DNA of 60,478 nt from the NCBI GenBank assembly GCA_013285655.1, contig JABDHI010000008.1, forward strand, positions 1-60,478, given 5' to 3'. The notes beneath the pieces are model-generated. The model ran no database searches. It saw only the letters and a program-made list of their open reading frames with translations, and was not told where the DNA came from. The translations under genes were made by a program, and so were the position numbers. The DNA comes from Bacteroidota bacterium. Its GTDB lineage: Bacteria; Bacteroidota; Bacteroidia; JABEUT01. Of this stretch, positions 16,679-25,460 are shown one piece after another (the stretch's first letter is position 1; every line of letters starts with the position of its first letter).

Positions 16679-18748
16679 GTGATAAAAAACTACATACCCC
16701 GAGATATTAGCTGGCTGTCGTTCAATGAACGGGTTTTCCAGGAAGCGACAGACAAAACTGTGCCGCTTGTAGAACGTATTAAATTCCTGGGTATTTTTTC
16801 AAGTAACCTCGATGAGTTTTTCAGGGTACGTGTAGCTACGCTAAAACGCCTTTTAGAAGTTAAAAAGAATGCCAAGGAGGTAATGGGTGAAAACCCGAGA
16901 AAATTACTTAGGCAAATTCACAAAACCGTTATTGAGCAACAGAAAAAAGTTGATGAAGTTTATACCGAACTGGTAAAGGAACTGGAAGCCCAGAAAATAT
17001 TTATCATTAACGAAAAAAAACTAACAGTTGACCAGGCAAACTTTGTAGAAAAATACTTTCACGATAAGGTGCTGCCCACATTGGCACCTATAATGATCGA
17101 CAGTATACCTAAGTTCCCGTTTTTAAGTGATAAGGCCATTTACTTCGCGGTTAAGCTTTCGAAAAAAGGAGAAAGCCCAAAGGGATTGAAATACGCACTC
17201 ATTCAAATACCGACACATTTACTACCTCGTTTTATTGTTTTGCCTAAAAAGCAAAAGTCAGAGAACAGGTATATAATTCTGCTTGATGATATCATTCGCT
17301 ATTGCCTGCGCGAAGTTTTTTCTGTTTTAAATATTGATGGAGCAAGTGCCTACACCATAAAACTAACCCGCGATGCGGAGCTAGATATTGACCAGGATTT
17401 TTCGAAAAGTATTGTAGAAAAAATACAGGCAAGCGTTAAACAACGTAAAACGGGAGACCCTGTGAGGTTGGTTTACGACAGAGATATACCACCGGATCTT
17501 TTACAATTTATTACCCGGAAGATAAAAGCGAAAAAATCACTCACCTTAATACCGGGTGGCCGCTATCACAACTTTAGAGACTTCATGAAGTTTCCTAATG
17601 TTGGACATAGCGATCTTTTGTATCATCATTCTGCTCCTTTACCACACCCTGACCTGCAAAACGCGAAGAGTGTGTTTAGTATCATCCGCAAAAAGGATGT
17701 GATGCTTAGTTACCCCTACCAGTCGTTCAACTATATAATAGACATGTTACGTGAGGCTAGTATTGACCCTAAGGTAACATCTATTAAAATGACATTGTAC
17801 CGCGTTGCTGAAAATTCAAATATTTGCGCAACACTTATTAATGCCTTAAAGAATGGAAAGTCGGTAAGCGTTGTAGTTGAATTACAAGCCAGGTTTGATG
17901 AAGAATCGAATTTGTATTGGGCTAACCAGTTAAAGGAAGAAGGCGCGGAAGTGATATATGGTATTGCCGGCTTAAAGGTGCACTCGAAGTTGATGCTGAT
18001 TACCCGTAATGAAGGCAATGAATTTATAGATTACGTACATATAGGCACAGGCAACTTCAATGAAAAGACGGCATCGCTTTACTGCGATCACAGTCTTTTA
18101 ACTTGTGATGAGCGCATAACAGAAGAAGTAGGTAAGATATTTCATTTTTATCATAACAATTTCCATATTGGTAACTATAAGCACTTACTTGTTTCGCCAT
18201 TTACCATGCGCGAAAAATTGCTCAAGTATATCGGCAGGGAAATTAAGAGCGCTAAGGCCGGTAAAGAAGCATACATTACTCTTAAACTTAATTCGCTGGT
18301 AGACGGTGAGATAGTTGAAAAGCTTTATAAGGCAAGCCAGGCAGGAGTTAAGATAAAACTTATTATTCGCGGTAGTTGTTCAGTAGTGCCTGGTGTAAAA
18401 GGACTAAGTGAAAACATTGAAGCCATAAGTATTGTGGATAAATACCTGGAGCATTCGAGGATACTAATTTTCTGTAACGGAGGAGACGAGAAAATATACA
18501 TCACTTCAGCAGATTGGATGTACAGGAACTTTGACCTGCGTAATGAAATAGCTGTACCTATTTATAGTGAAAAGATACGTAAGGATCTGAAAGCGATACT
18601 TGACATACAGTGGAGCGACAATACCAAAGCAAGAATATTGGATGCCCAACAAAATAATATGTATAAGTTTGCTTTACCGGGGGTAAAGAAGATTCGGGCT
18701 CAGAATGATATTTACAATTATTTCAAAAATCGTTTAGTTAATACCTGA
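16679..18748 (+). CDS. ppk1: Polyphosphate kinase 1
   Basis: PPK1 makes long-chain inorganic polyphosphate from ATP and can run in reverse. The 689 residues cover the N, H, C1 and C2 domains. The start is GTG (IKNYIPRDISWLSFNERVFQ follows, the typical PPK1 opening). Histidines fall at 435 (GLKVHSKLML) and 592 (YLEHSRILIF), the positions known for the autophosphorylated and assisting His of the E. coli enzyme. The C2 segment FCNGGDEKIYITSADWM and NFDLRNEIAVPI is intact. The gene ends 7 bases before ppx, so the two are surely cotranscribed. Confidence 0.97.
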   Translation: MIKNYIPRDISWLSFNERVFQEATDKTVPLVERIKFLGIFSSNLDEFFRVRVATLKRLLEVKKNAKEVMGENPRKLLRQIHKTVIEQQKKVDEVYTELVKELEAQKIFIINEKKLTVDQANFVEKYFHDKVLPTLAPIMIDSIPKFPFLSDKAIYFAVKLSKKGESPKGLKYALIQIPTHLLPRFIVLPKKQKSENRYIILLDDIIRYCLREVFSVLNIDGASAYTIKLTRDAELDIDQDFSKSIVEKIQASVKQRKTGDPVRLVYDRDIPPDLLQFITRKIKAKKSLTLIPGGRYHNFRDFMKFPNVGHSDLLYHHSAPLPHPDLQNAKSVFSIIRKKDVMLSYPYQSFNYIIDMLREASIDPKVTSIKMTLYRVAENSNICATLINALKNGKSVSVVVELQARFDEESNLYWANQLKEEGAEVIYGIAGLKVHSKLMLITRNEGNEFIDYVHIGTGNFNEKTASLYCDHSLLTCDERITEEVGKIFHFYHNNFHIGNYKHLLVSPFTMREKLLKYIGREIKSAKAGKEAYITLKLNSLVDGEIVEKLYKASQAGVKIKLIIRGSCSVVPGVKGLSENIEAISIVDKYLEHSRILIFCNGGDEKIYITSADWMYRNFDLRNEIAVPIYSEKIRKDLKAILDIQWSDNTKARILDAQQNNMYKFALPGVKKIRAQNDIYNYFKNRLVNT

Positions 18749-18755
18749 TCCATAC

Positions 18756-19643
18756 GTGAAGTTTGCATCAATAGATATAGGTTCGAACGCTGTGCGGCTT
18801 CTTTTTTGCAACGTTATTGAGGATAAAGGAAAAGTATCTTTTAAAAAATCAGAACTTATACGAATTCCTCTTCGTTTGGGCGAAGATGCCTTTTTGCATA
18901 AACGCATAACGCAGAAAAAGGCAACCCGGCTTATAACTACCATGAAAGCCTTTAAGCACCTTATTAGCGTGCATGAAGTTTTAGACTATAAAGCTTGCGC
19001 CACCGCAGCATTACGTGCCGCACAGAACAGCAGCGATATAATAAGGCGCATTCGTAAAGAAGCCGGTTTAAGTGTAGAAGTTATTGATGGTAAAACAGAG
19101 GCCAGTATAATATACTCCAATCATTCGGCAGGACTGAGCAAAACAGGCTCATATCTGTACATAGATATTGGCGGTGGCAGCACTGAACTTACGCTTATTA
19201 TCAGAGGTAAAACAGTTGCATCGAAATCGTTTAATATTGGCACAATACTATTGCTTTATGGTAAAGTGAGCGATGAAACATGGCTTGAATTTAAAGAATG
19301 GGTGCGTAAATCTGCGCAAGGTAAAGGAGTTATTACTGCTATAGGATCGGGTGGAAATATCAATAAGCTTTATAAAATGTCGGAAGAGAAAGGCAACAAA
19401 CCCCTGCCCTATAAAAAGCTAAAACAGCTTGCTGCGCAAATAGAATCATATTCACCTAAAGACAGGGTAAAAATATTGGGGCTTAATCCGGATAGGGCTG
19501 ACGTAATTGTACCTGCATCTAAAATATTGCTCACTATAATGAAGTGCGCAGATATTAAAAACATCATGGTGCCTGAAATAGGCTTGTCTGATGGTATTGT
19601 TAGGGGCTTGTATCAAGAATACAAGAAACGCAAGAAGCGTTAA
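18756..19643 (+). CDS. ppx: Ppx/GppA-family exopolyphosphatase, short form
   Basis: Member of the ASKHA phosphatase family that hydrolyses terminal phosphates of polyphosphate or the 5' phosphate of pppGpp. The start is GTG (KFASIDIGSNAVRLL). Phosphate-1 motif DIGSNAVR, catalytic region around DGKTEASIIY and phosphate-2 motif YIDIGGGSTELTLI are present. At 295 aa it has only the two-lobed core, without the HD-like C-terminal domains of E. coli Ppx; this short form is common in Bacteroidota. It forms a synthesis/degradation pair with ppk1, 7 bases upstream. Confidence 0.92.
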   Translation: MKFASIDIGSNAVRLLFCNVIEDKGKVSFKKSELIRIPLRLGEDAFLHKRITQKKATRLITTMKAFKHLISVHEVLDYKACATAALRAAQNSSDIIRRIRKEAGLSVEVIDGKTEASIIYSNHSAGLSKTGSYLYIDIGGGSTELTLIIRGKTVASKSFNIGTILLLYGKVSDETWLEFKEWVRKSAQGKGVITAIGSGGNINKLYKMSEEKGNKPLPYKKLKQLAAQIESYSPKDRVKILGLNPDRADVIVPASKILLTIMKCADIKNIMVPEIGLSDGIVRGLYQEYKKRKKR

Positions 19644-19722
19644 CCTTACAATAACTTAACCATTTAATCATAGGGGCTTAATTTCTTCGTAATACGAATA
19701 GGGGAAATTTGTATTTATAAAA

Positions 19723-19905
19723 ATGCACCCCATGTTGGAATTATTTATACCCCTTATTGGCCTCGCTGGATTACTTGCTTATTATTTCCTATCAAGCGAT
19801 ATGAAGGCTAGCAGAAGGCTTACTGAATTAGAGAAAATGAGAAACAGCAAGACACCTAATAGCGGACAGGAATATTATGGTTGGGAGCTTCACGATCTTA
19901 TATAA
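19723..19905 (+). CDS. Small single-helix membrane protein
   Basis: A 60-residue product with one hydrophobic helix (LELFIPLIGLAGLLAYYFLSS, about residues 5-25) followed by a charged tail ending WELHDLI. The stop overlaps the start of the next small gene as TAATG, a strong sign of translational coupling. I recognise no family. Possibilities are a small regulator or an anchor for the downstream protein. Confidence 0.55.
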   Translation: MHPMLELFIPLIGLAGLLAYYFLSSDMKASRRLTELEKMRNSKTPNSGQEYYGWELHDLI

Positions 19906-20183
19906 TGAATCATTTAGAAATTATGACCATAGAAAAGGCAAAAGAATTATTAGATAAGTCGACAAGGTTTATTGGCAAAGAGGTTGAGATAATATCGCTT
20001 TGTGCCAAGGATAATAAATTCAACACCAGTAAATACCGCATAGTAGATACTTTCTCCTATGCGTGGTCGATAGAAGATACTGAGCCAACCATTGATGCCT
20101 GGGCAAACCTAGAAACACGCGAGGGGCAAAAAATAGTGGTATCGCTCCAAAAAATAATAAACAATCTTGAGAAAGCATCGTGA
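19905..20183 (+). CDS. Hypothetical protein, 92 residues
   Basis: The frame is open from 19881, but the ATG at 19905, which overlaps the previous stop (TAATG), is the better start. The product is soluble, mixed charge, with an N-terminal helix (TIEKAKELLDKS) and a C-terminal helix (IVVSLQKIINNLEKAS) around a beta-rich centre (VEIISLCAKD, KYRIVDTFSYAWSIED). No family is recognised. It is coupled to the preceding single-helix protein, so the two may work together. Two stem-loops follow its stop. Confidence 0.6.
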   Translation: MNHLEIMTIEKAKELLDKSTRFIGKEVEIISLCAKDNKFNTSKYRIVDTFSYAWSIEDTEPTIDAWANLETREGQKIVVSLQKIINNLEKAS

Positions 20184-20220
20184 GACAAAGAGATAACATA
20201 TTATTCACGATGTTTTTCTC
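20170..20220 (+). repeat. Imperfect inverted repeat at the end of the small gene pair
   Basis: GAGAAAGCATCGTGA (20170-20184) and TCACGATGTTTTTCTC (20205-20220) pair with one extra base and one mismatch around a 20-nt loop. The 5' arm covers the last codons and stop of the 92-aa gene. It abuts a second hairpin at 20221. Confidence 0.6.
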
Positions 20221-20256
20221 AATCCCTCTTCCGTCTCTACTGAAGAGGGATTTTCA
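20221..20256 (+). terminator. Intrinsic terminator after the small gene pair
   Basis: AATCCCTCTT, a 12-base loop, then AAGAGGGATT form a perfect 10-bp stem followed by TTCATTTG. The U-tract is moderate. Confidence 0.65.
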
Positions 20257-20291
20257 TTTGTACCCAATACAAACCCAAATACACTAAACAC

Positions 20292-21308
20292 ATGAAAATT
20301 CTGTATGCAATTCAGGGAACAGGCAATGGCCACGTGAGCCGTGCCAGGGAAATTGTACCATACCTTAAGCGTTATGGCGATGTGGATATATTGCTAAGTG
20401 GTAACAACGTTCACTTAAACCTGCCCTTCGATATTAAGTACAGAAGTACGGGCATAAGTTATCATTACGGAACAGATGGTAAGATAGACATGATGACTTC
20501 TATTAAGAAGTTTACTCCGGTGAAGATCATTAAGGAAGTGTTGGCTTTCCCGATCAAGCAATACGACCTCATTATAAACGATTACGAATTCATCAGTTCA
20601 TGGGCTGCATGGTTAGCCAACAAGCGCTTTGTTTCATTTGGGCACCAACCTTCATTCTTATCACCCAACACTCCATTGCCTGAAAAACGAAACATGGCCG
20701 GTAACCTGATATTAAAATATCACATCAAACAATCGAACCCAATTGGCCTGCATTTCGAGAAATATGACGATTTTATTTACACCCCTATCATACGTTCACA
20801 AATACGCAACTTGAATGTAACCGATGGAGAGCATTATACGGTTTATCTTTCTTCGTTTGGCGATGAAGAGTTATTCAACCAGTTAAGTAAAATTGATGTA
20901 AAGTGGGAGGTATTCTCTATCCGTGCAAAGGAGAAATACATCCGCAACAATGTTACTTTCTTTCCTGCCAATAATGATGGCTTTTTAAATAGTGTAGCCA
21001 GTTGCAAGGGACTATTAACCGGTGCGGGTTTTGAAACACCTGCCGAAACCCTTTACCTGGGGAAAAAACTATTCTGCATACCTATTGGTATGCAATACGA
21101 ACAATATTGTAACGGTGCAGCATTAACAAAACTAGGGGTGCCTGTTGTGTATCAAACCGACGATTCACTTTTTACGAAACTGGTAGATTGGGTTGACGCC
21201 CCGTGGAAATTACAAGTAGACTATATTGACAATGCATCAATGCTGGTAGAAAAGATAGTAAGAGAAAATGAGGTTGTGGCGCCATGGGCACCGGTTCCTG
21301 CCTTTTAA
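20292..21308 (+). CDS. Glycosyltransferase of the Glyco_trans_1_3 (MurG-like) type
   Basis: The 338-residue protein opens MKILYAIQGTGNGHVSRARE, the glycine-rich nucleotide-sugar loop with GNGH typical of this GT-B group. A central DLIINDYEFISSWAAW gives the acceptor-side wall. The C-terminal GAGFETPAETLYLGKKLFCIPIGMQYEQ is the UDP-sugar binding segment seen in MurG-like enzymes. The donor and acceptor cannot be read from sequence. It stands alone, preceded by a terminator and followed by a convergent operon. Confidence 0.82.
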   Translation: MKILYAIQGTGNGHVSRAREIVPYLKRYGDVDILLSGNNVHLNLPFDIKYRSTGISYHYGTDGKIDMMTSIKKFTPVKIIKEVLAFPIKQYDLIINDYEFISSWAAWLANKRFVSFGHQPSFLSPNTPLPEKRNMAGNLILKYHIKQSNPIGLHFEKYDDFIYTPIIRSQIRNLNVTDGEHYTVYLSSFGDEELFNQLSKIDVKWEVFSIRAKEKYIRNNVTFFPANNDGFLNSVASCKGLLTGAGFETPAETLYLGKKLFCIPIGMQYEQYCNGAALTKLGVPVVYQTDDSLFTKLVDWVDAPWKLQVDYIDNASMLVEKIVRENEVVAPWAPVPAF

Positions 21309-21317
21309 TTAAACGAA

Positions 21318-22163
21318 CTATCTTTTAATAACCTTAACCGACTCTTCTCCTTTACCATTGGCTTTAGCCAATGTAAGAACATATACTCCGCTTTTAAGGG
21401 CGCCAATATTCACCTGGTTAATTGAATCATGCAGTTCTCCGTTTGTTATTGCTTTACCGGTTATGTCGTATAGCGTATAACCTACGGTCATTTTTTGTTG
21501 CAATTGCACGTTCAGTTCGTCTGTTGCCGGGTTAGGGTAAACTTTCGAGAACATTTCAAAATCTTCCGGATCAAGCTCTTTAGTAATTGATGAAGTATCC
21601 GTCTTTACAATAAGGTTTTTTATTTCAGGTGCCATTAACAAGGTATCAGGTGGTAAGCTATCCATTATCATGGCATATAGCTTCTTCATTTCCTTTTTAT
21701 CAGGGTGCAGGCGGATAGTATTGCCGTCCTTGCTTATACTTTTCACAAGGCCTTTATATTCTCCTCTCTTAACGCTATGATCGATCAACACACCTTCGTA
21801 CCAAGGTGCATTAAGTCCGTACAAATAATTACCACTCTTTCGCACAGTGTAAATCAGGTAAGACGTGTCATTCAATTGTTGACTGAAATAATAAAGGCCT
21901 CTGAAACGAGAAACAGAACCATAAAAAATGGTGTCACCGTTTTTATCTACAATCAAATTGCGTTTACCAATGTTGGTAATAGTAAGTATCGTTGTATCCT
22001 TTCCTCTTTTAATATAAAGCTTATCGCCTAGTAACTGGCTAGCATCTTTATTATCTTTAGGGAAGGGAGCATCGTAGGCGCTTTTCGGAATTAGGTTGGA
22101 CCAATTATTATTACAAGAAGCCAGAACGGTCATCAGTATCAGGTATAAAAAAACTCTTTTCAT
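21318..22163 (-). CDS. Lipoprotein with T9SS type A C-terminal sorting domain
   Basis: A 281-residue protein. The N-terminus MKRVFLYLILMTVLASCNNN has a lipobox (LASC, Cys17). The C-terminal 75 residues are a T9SS type A (Por secretion) domain: VYPNPATDELNVQL, then YTLYDITGKAI and LKSGVYVLTL with a final basic VKVIKR. The middle (about 20-200) is unassigned, beta-rich and hydrophilic. A lipid anchor together with a T9SS signal is unusual, since each normally decides its own route. It is the last gene of the FadL/GDSL/zinc-ribbon operon, 23 bases after the preceding stop. Confidence 0.8.
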   Translation of the reverse strand: MKRVFLYLILMTVLASCNNNWSNLIPKSAYDAPFPKDNKDASQLLGDKLYIKRGKDTTILTITNIGKRNLIVDKNGDTIFYGSVSRFRGLYYFSQQLNDTSYLIYTVRKSGNYLYGLNAPWYEGVLIDHSVKRGEYKGLVKSISKDGNTIRLHPDKKEMKKLYAMIMDSLPPDTLLMAPEIKNLIVKTDTSSITKELDPEDFEMFSKVYPNPATDELNVQLQQKMTVGYTLYDITGKAITNGELHDSINQVNIGALKSGVYVLTLAKANGKGEESVKVIKR

Positions 22164-22186
22164 TTTATTTATTTAAACATCAATTA

Positions 22187-22753
22187 TTAAAACTGTATTT
22201 TGCATTTATTGCAATACCAATAAGGGTGCAGGTCAGAAAACATTTCGCTTGGTATATTATGGTCAAGCGGAACATAAGTAGTATCTCCGTTATGTATTAT
22301 TCGCTTTATACGATGATGTGTGCCGTACTTAACAGGTAATATATCTTCAGTGCCACCGCACTTTGGGCAAACCACATTACCCGAAGCATCCTTTACGTAT
22401 TCATTCGGCACTTTTATGTTTAATGTAATTCTGGTTCCGGTAAAAGAATAGAACGACTTTACATACATTGTATCTAGCCCCAGGCCCGCCACAAATATAT
22501 CTACCGGGCGTTGCTGTGTAGGGACAATAGTGCCGCTTATCGGCAAATCATACACACCAGTTGTATCGAGCAATTCGTGTCCACTGGCAAGCGCACGGCT
22601 GCCTTGCCTGGCAACAACCTTCACCAACATTATGCACTTAGTTATTTCAGGTTTTACAGCTGATACCTTGCCGGCAATTTGAACCTGCCCACCCGTCAAC
22701 GATGTTAATACAACTATTAACGATACTAATATGCTTAACCTAAATGATTTCAC
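22187..22753 (-). CDS. Exported protein with zinc-ribbon domain
   Basis: The 188-residue product starts at a GTG (22753) that shares one base with the upstream TAG stop. Residues about 5-25 form a hydrophobic signal or anchor. Residues about 25-125 are an unassigned beta-rich region with an NIKVPNEYVKD strand. The end carries CPKCGG and WYCNKCKIQF, two CxxC knuckles about 50 residues apart, resembling small cytosolic zinc-ribbon proteins whose ribbon also ends in a WYCKDC-like knuckle. In the periplasm such a ribbon would need zinc before disulfide formation. Function unknown. Confidence 0.7.
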   Translation of the reverse strand: MKSFRLSILVSLIVVLTSLTGGQVQIAGKVSAVKPEITKCIMLVKVVARQGSRALASGHELLDTTGVYDLPISGTIVPTQQRPVDIFVAGLGLDTMYVKSFYSFTGTRITLNIKVPNEYVKDASGNVVCPKCGGTEDILPVKYGTHHRIKRIIHNGDTTYVPLDHNIPSEMFSDLHPYWYCNKCKIQF

Positions 22754-24045
22754 TAAAAATTAGGGAATATTTCTGCATTATACTTTGTAATATCAACTTG
22801 AGGAATAGTAGAACCATATTTAGAATTAATTTCCAATATAATTTGGTTCGCTACATCAGCATAGCCTCTTGCAGTTGGGTGTATACCATCTAGCCCGAAT
22901 GTGCCACCTTGAATGAAAGCACGTGAGAAAGAAATACCATCAATGGTTTCGCTGGTCTGAAATTCTTGTAAATAGGCGTACATATCGACCACGCCAAAAC
23001 CAAATTGAGCAGCCAAGCTTTTAATTGATGCGTTATATTGCAATGTAGCCGTTTCAACAGAATCTGCTTCTGCAGCATCAAGCACTAAGTTATTTGGTAT
23101 AGGCCTGTTAATAGTTTTACCACAACCAGCCGATACTGAATCGTACGCAGGAAGGAGTATATAATCATTGGTAGTTGCTAAGCGCACACTTCCACTACCG
23201 GTTTGTATGTAGAAGTATTTGCGAACACCATTTACCAAAACGAATGTTGGAACAGTATTGAAATACGGTATTGAAGTAACATTTGGTATCGTCATGCAAA
23301 TACCTTTTGCACCCAAATTATGAAACACGGTTAAAACCGAATCATACTTTTGAGCAAACACGGCGGGAGTAGTTATATTATCGATAGTTATACCCGGAAA
23401 CGGAGACGATGAAACCCCACCATTCAGTGCATATCCCAACACATCGTTATCACCAAGCCAGCAGGTAAAGAAGGTTGCTTTACTTGTTCTAATATTATCA
23501 ATATACTGTATAGGCACTATGTAGTTGCCAAAATTCATAAACCTCGCGAATGGGTTCTGCGTGCAAACTATGTAGTTTATGCTCTTACCCAAACCACCGG
23601 TTGAAACGCAATCGGTAAGCCTGATACCAGAAATACCCAGGTTGTTAACAAAAGTACCTTGCAGGCTTTTTCCCCAATTGGCCCATGAAGGATCAGGCCC
23701 GGTAGGGTTAACATAGCTAGAGTCAGTAGGATTGATTGGATCTATTTGACCATTTACATAGGCCAGGTGAATATATCCGCTACCGTTACCTGTAACATTA
23801 GGCTGCATAAATGCCATTGAAGGATCAGCTAATCTCATTTGTTTAGCAAGTATGGAAGGATAAGAATTACCTTGCCCGTAAGCAGATAAGCCATTATCCA
23901 TATAGCCCTGGGTTAAAGAATTACCAACGGCTATATAAGTGGTAAAATTTGCAGTACCCGGTGATACTGTGGCAGGTGTAAATGCGCTTTTTCCACAAGA
24001 AAATAAGGCAGCGGAAATTATTGAAACGGCAACTATTTTTTTCAT
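22753..24045 (-). CDS. SGNH/GDSL-type lipoprotein hydrolase
   Basis: A 430-residue lipoprotein (lipobox LFSC, Cys17) with an SGNH hydrolase fold. Block I is AVGNSLTQGY (Ser43), with Asn in place of the usual Asp, as is frequent in this Bacteroidota group. WLGDNDVLGYAL fits block III (GxxN-like), and GLDGIHPTARGYADVANQ is block V with the catalytic Asp/His. It probably cleaves an ester of a lipid or acylated sugar at the outer membrane. It sits 20 bases downstream of a FadL-type channel, which suggests that released fatty acids or hydrocarbons are taken up there. Confidence 0.88.
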   Translation of the reverse strand: MKKIVAVSIISAALFSCGKSAFTPATVSPGTANFTTYIAVGNSLTQGYMDNGLSAYGQGNSYPSILAKQMRLADPSMAFMQPNVTGNGSGYIHLAYVNGQIDPINPTDSSYVNPTGPDPSWANWGKSLQGTFVNNLGISGIRLTDCVSTGGLGKSINYIVCTQNPFARFMNFGNYIVPIQYIDNIRTSKATFFTCWLGDNDVLGYALNGGVSSSPFPGITIDNITTPAVFAQKYDSVLTVFHNLGAKGICMTIPNVTSIPYFNTVPTFVLVNGVRKYFYIQTGSGSVRLATTNDYILLPAYDSVSAGCGKTINRPIPNNLVLDAAEADSVETATLQYNASIKSLAAQFGFGVVDMYAYLQEFQTSETIDGISFSRAFIQGGTFGLDGIHPTARGYADVANQIILEINSKYGSTIPQVDITKYNAEIFPNF

Positions 24046-24065
24046 GATTTTTAGTGATATTAAAA

Positions 24066-25364
24066 TTAGTTGTTAGCTTTTTTGCTGCATTTACAATTAA
24101 ATGCATAATTCACACCTATTCCAAACACATGTACTATACGATGATATGAAGCAGTAAAATTTTGTGAAACAAATGTTGCATTTTCACGGGTAAAATTCGA
24201 GTTGAGATAGGCCACATCAACCGACAGGCCATTATTGAATTTATAGCTTGCACCCAATGAAAAACCGGCATTGCTTGCATCAACAACTTCGGGGGTCATT
24301 GAATTAACCTCAGGTGTGTTATCAATATAATATCCTGCACGCAAGGAATATTTTTTCATATAAGTAGCTTCCGCTCCTATTCTGTGCGCAGTAGCATTCT
24401 GCCAGCCATACTGGTAACTGGCCGCTGGCGTATTAGGGTCAGAAAAATTAAAACGTAACGAATCGTAGCTTGACCAGTAAGTTAAATTAAAGTCGTAGGC
24501 GATCATAAAATCCCATTTATACCCCTTCGAAAATTTGAAAGCAATACCCGCAGACAAAACGCCGGGCAAACTAACTTTTGTAGAAACACCTTCGGAAGAA
24601 GGGAACTGGCTTGCAATGGAGGCAGGTATTTGCGTAAACTCAGCAGTACCATTAGGAACATTAAAGCCGAGTCCTGAGCGATAACTAAGCCCAAGTGTTA
24701 AAGCTTCTCCCCAAGAATTGCTGTCAGCTTTCTTTTCAAATATTTTAGAGAACAATCCCACGTTAAATCCAAATGCATGCCCGGTACCACTTAAGCTAAC
24801 CTCACCATTATGAGTGGTATCTCCACTGGTAGTTCCACCTGAAACAGGTAAAGCTTTTGTACCGCCAAATGTGCCAAGTGTGTATACAAAACCAGCACCT
24901 ATACTTAGTTTATCACACACCTTATATGCAATGGTTGGTTGAAACATAAAAGTTTGCAACTTAATAGTTTGAACAATGTATGCACCTTCCCAATCATTAG
25001 GGAAAGAGGCAGCAGCACCAAATTGGTTATTTATGGAAAGCCCAAGCCAAAGGTTTTTGCAAACCTGGCCCGAGTAGTAAAATTCAATTGGTGTATAAAC
25101 ACCTGTAGTTTGATTTGTATTAACATTATCTTGCGTAAGAACAGATACCGATGGAAATAAACCCACAGAAGCTATGGTAACGTTCTGACCAAAAATATTT
25201 GTCATCCCAGCAGGGTTGAAGAAAACTGCAGAAGCATCAGTGCATATACCCGTAAAGGCTCCCCCCATACCAGTACTTTTAATTGATTGTTGCGGAATTT
25301 GAAAACCACCTGCAAAGGAGGCAAAAGGCAACAAAAATAAAGCTGCTATAATTTTTCTTTTCAT
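24066..25364 (-). CDS. FadL/TodX-family outer-membrane channel for hydrophobic compounds
   Basis: A 432-residue barrel with signal peptide MKRKIIAALFLLPFASFAGG. The mature N-terminus GFQIPQQSIKSTGMGGAFTG and the following DASAVFFNPAGMTNIFGQNV are the FadL hatch region signatures (NPAGM). Strands then alternate to a final HVFGIGVNYAF. It is predicted to pass long-chain fatty acids or other hydrophobic molecules. It is the first gene of a four-gene operon to 21318 and has a promoter element 25 bases upstream. Confidence 0.93.
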   Translation of the reverse strand: MKRKIIAALFLLPFASFAGGFQIPQQSIKSTGMGGAFTGICTDASAVFFNPAGMTNIFGQNVTIASVGLFPSVSVLTQDNVNTNQTTGVYTPIEFYYSGQVCKNLWLGLSINNQFGAAASFPNDWEGAYIVQTIKLQTFMFQPTIAYKVCDKLSIGAGFVYTLGTFGGTKALPVSGGTTSGDTTHNGEVSLSGTGHAFGFNVGLFSKIFEKKADSNSWGEALTLGLSYRSGLGFNVPNGTAEFTQIPASIASQFPSSEGVSTKVSLPGVLSAGIAFKFSKGYKWDFMIAYDFNLTYWSSYDSLRFNFSDPNTPAASYQYGWQNATAHRIGAEATYMKKYSLRAGYYIDNTPEVNSMTPEVVDASNAGFSLGASYKFNNGLSVDVAYLNSNFTRENATFVSQNFTASYHRIVHVFGIGVNYAFNCKCSKKANN

Positions 25365-25389
25365 GGGAAGGTCTTGGTATTAAGCCGCG

Positions 25390-25397
25390 CAAATATA
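25390..25397 (-). promoter_or_regulatory. -7 element for the FadL operon
   Basis: Minus-strand TATATTTG, 25 bases before the ATG at 25364. Confidence 0.5.
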
Positions 25398-25447
25398 TGA
25401 CAAATAAGGTTTAGATTAGTACATTAAGCAGCTTAGTATAATATATG

Positions 25448-25455
25448 TATTTTTG
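25448..25455 (+). promoter_or_regulatory. -7 element almost touching the esterase start codon
   Basis: TATTTTTG ends 5 bases before the ATG at 25461, predicting a leaderless message. Confidence 0.45.
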
Positions 25456-25460
25456 GTATT

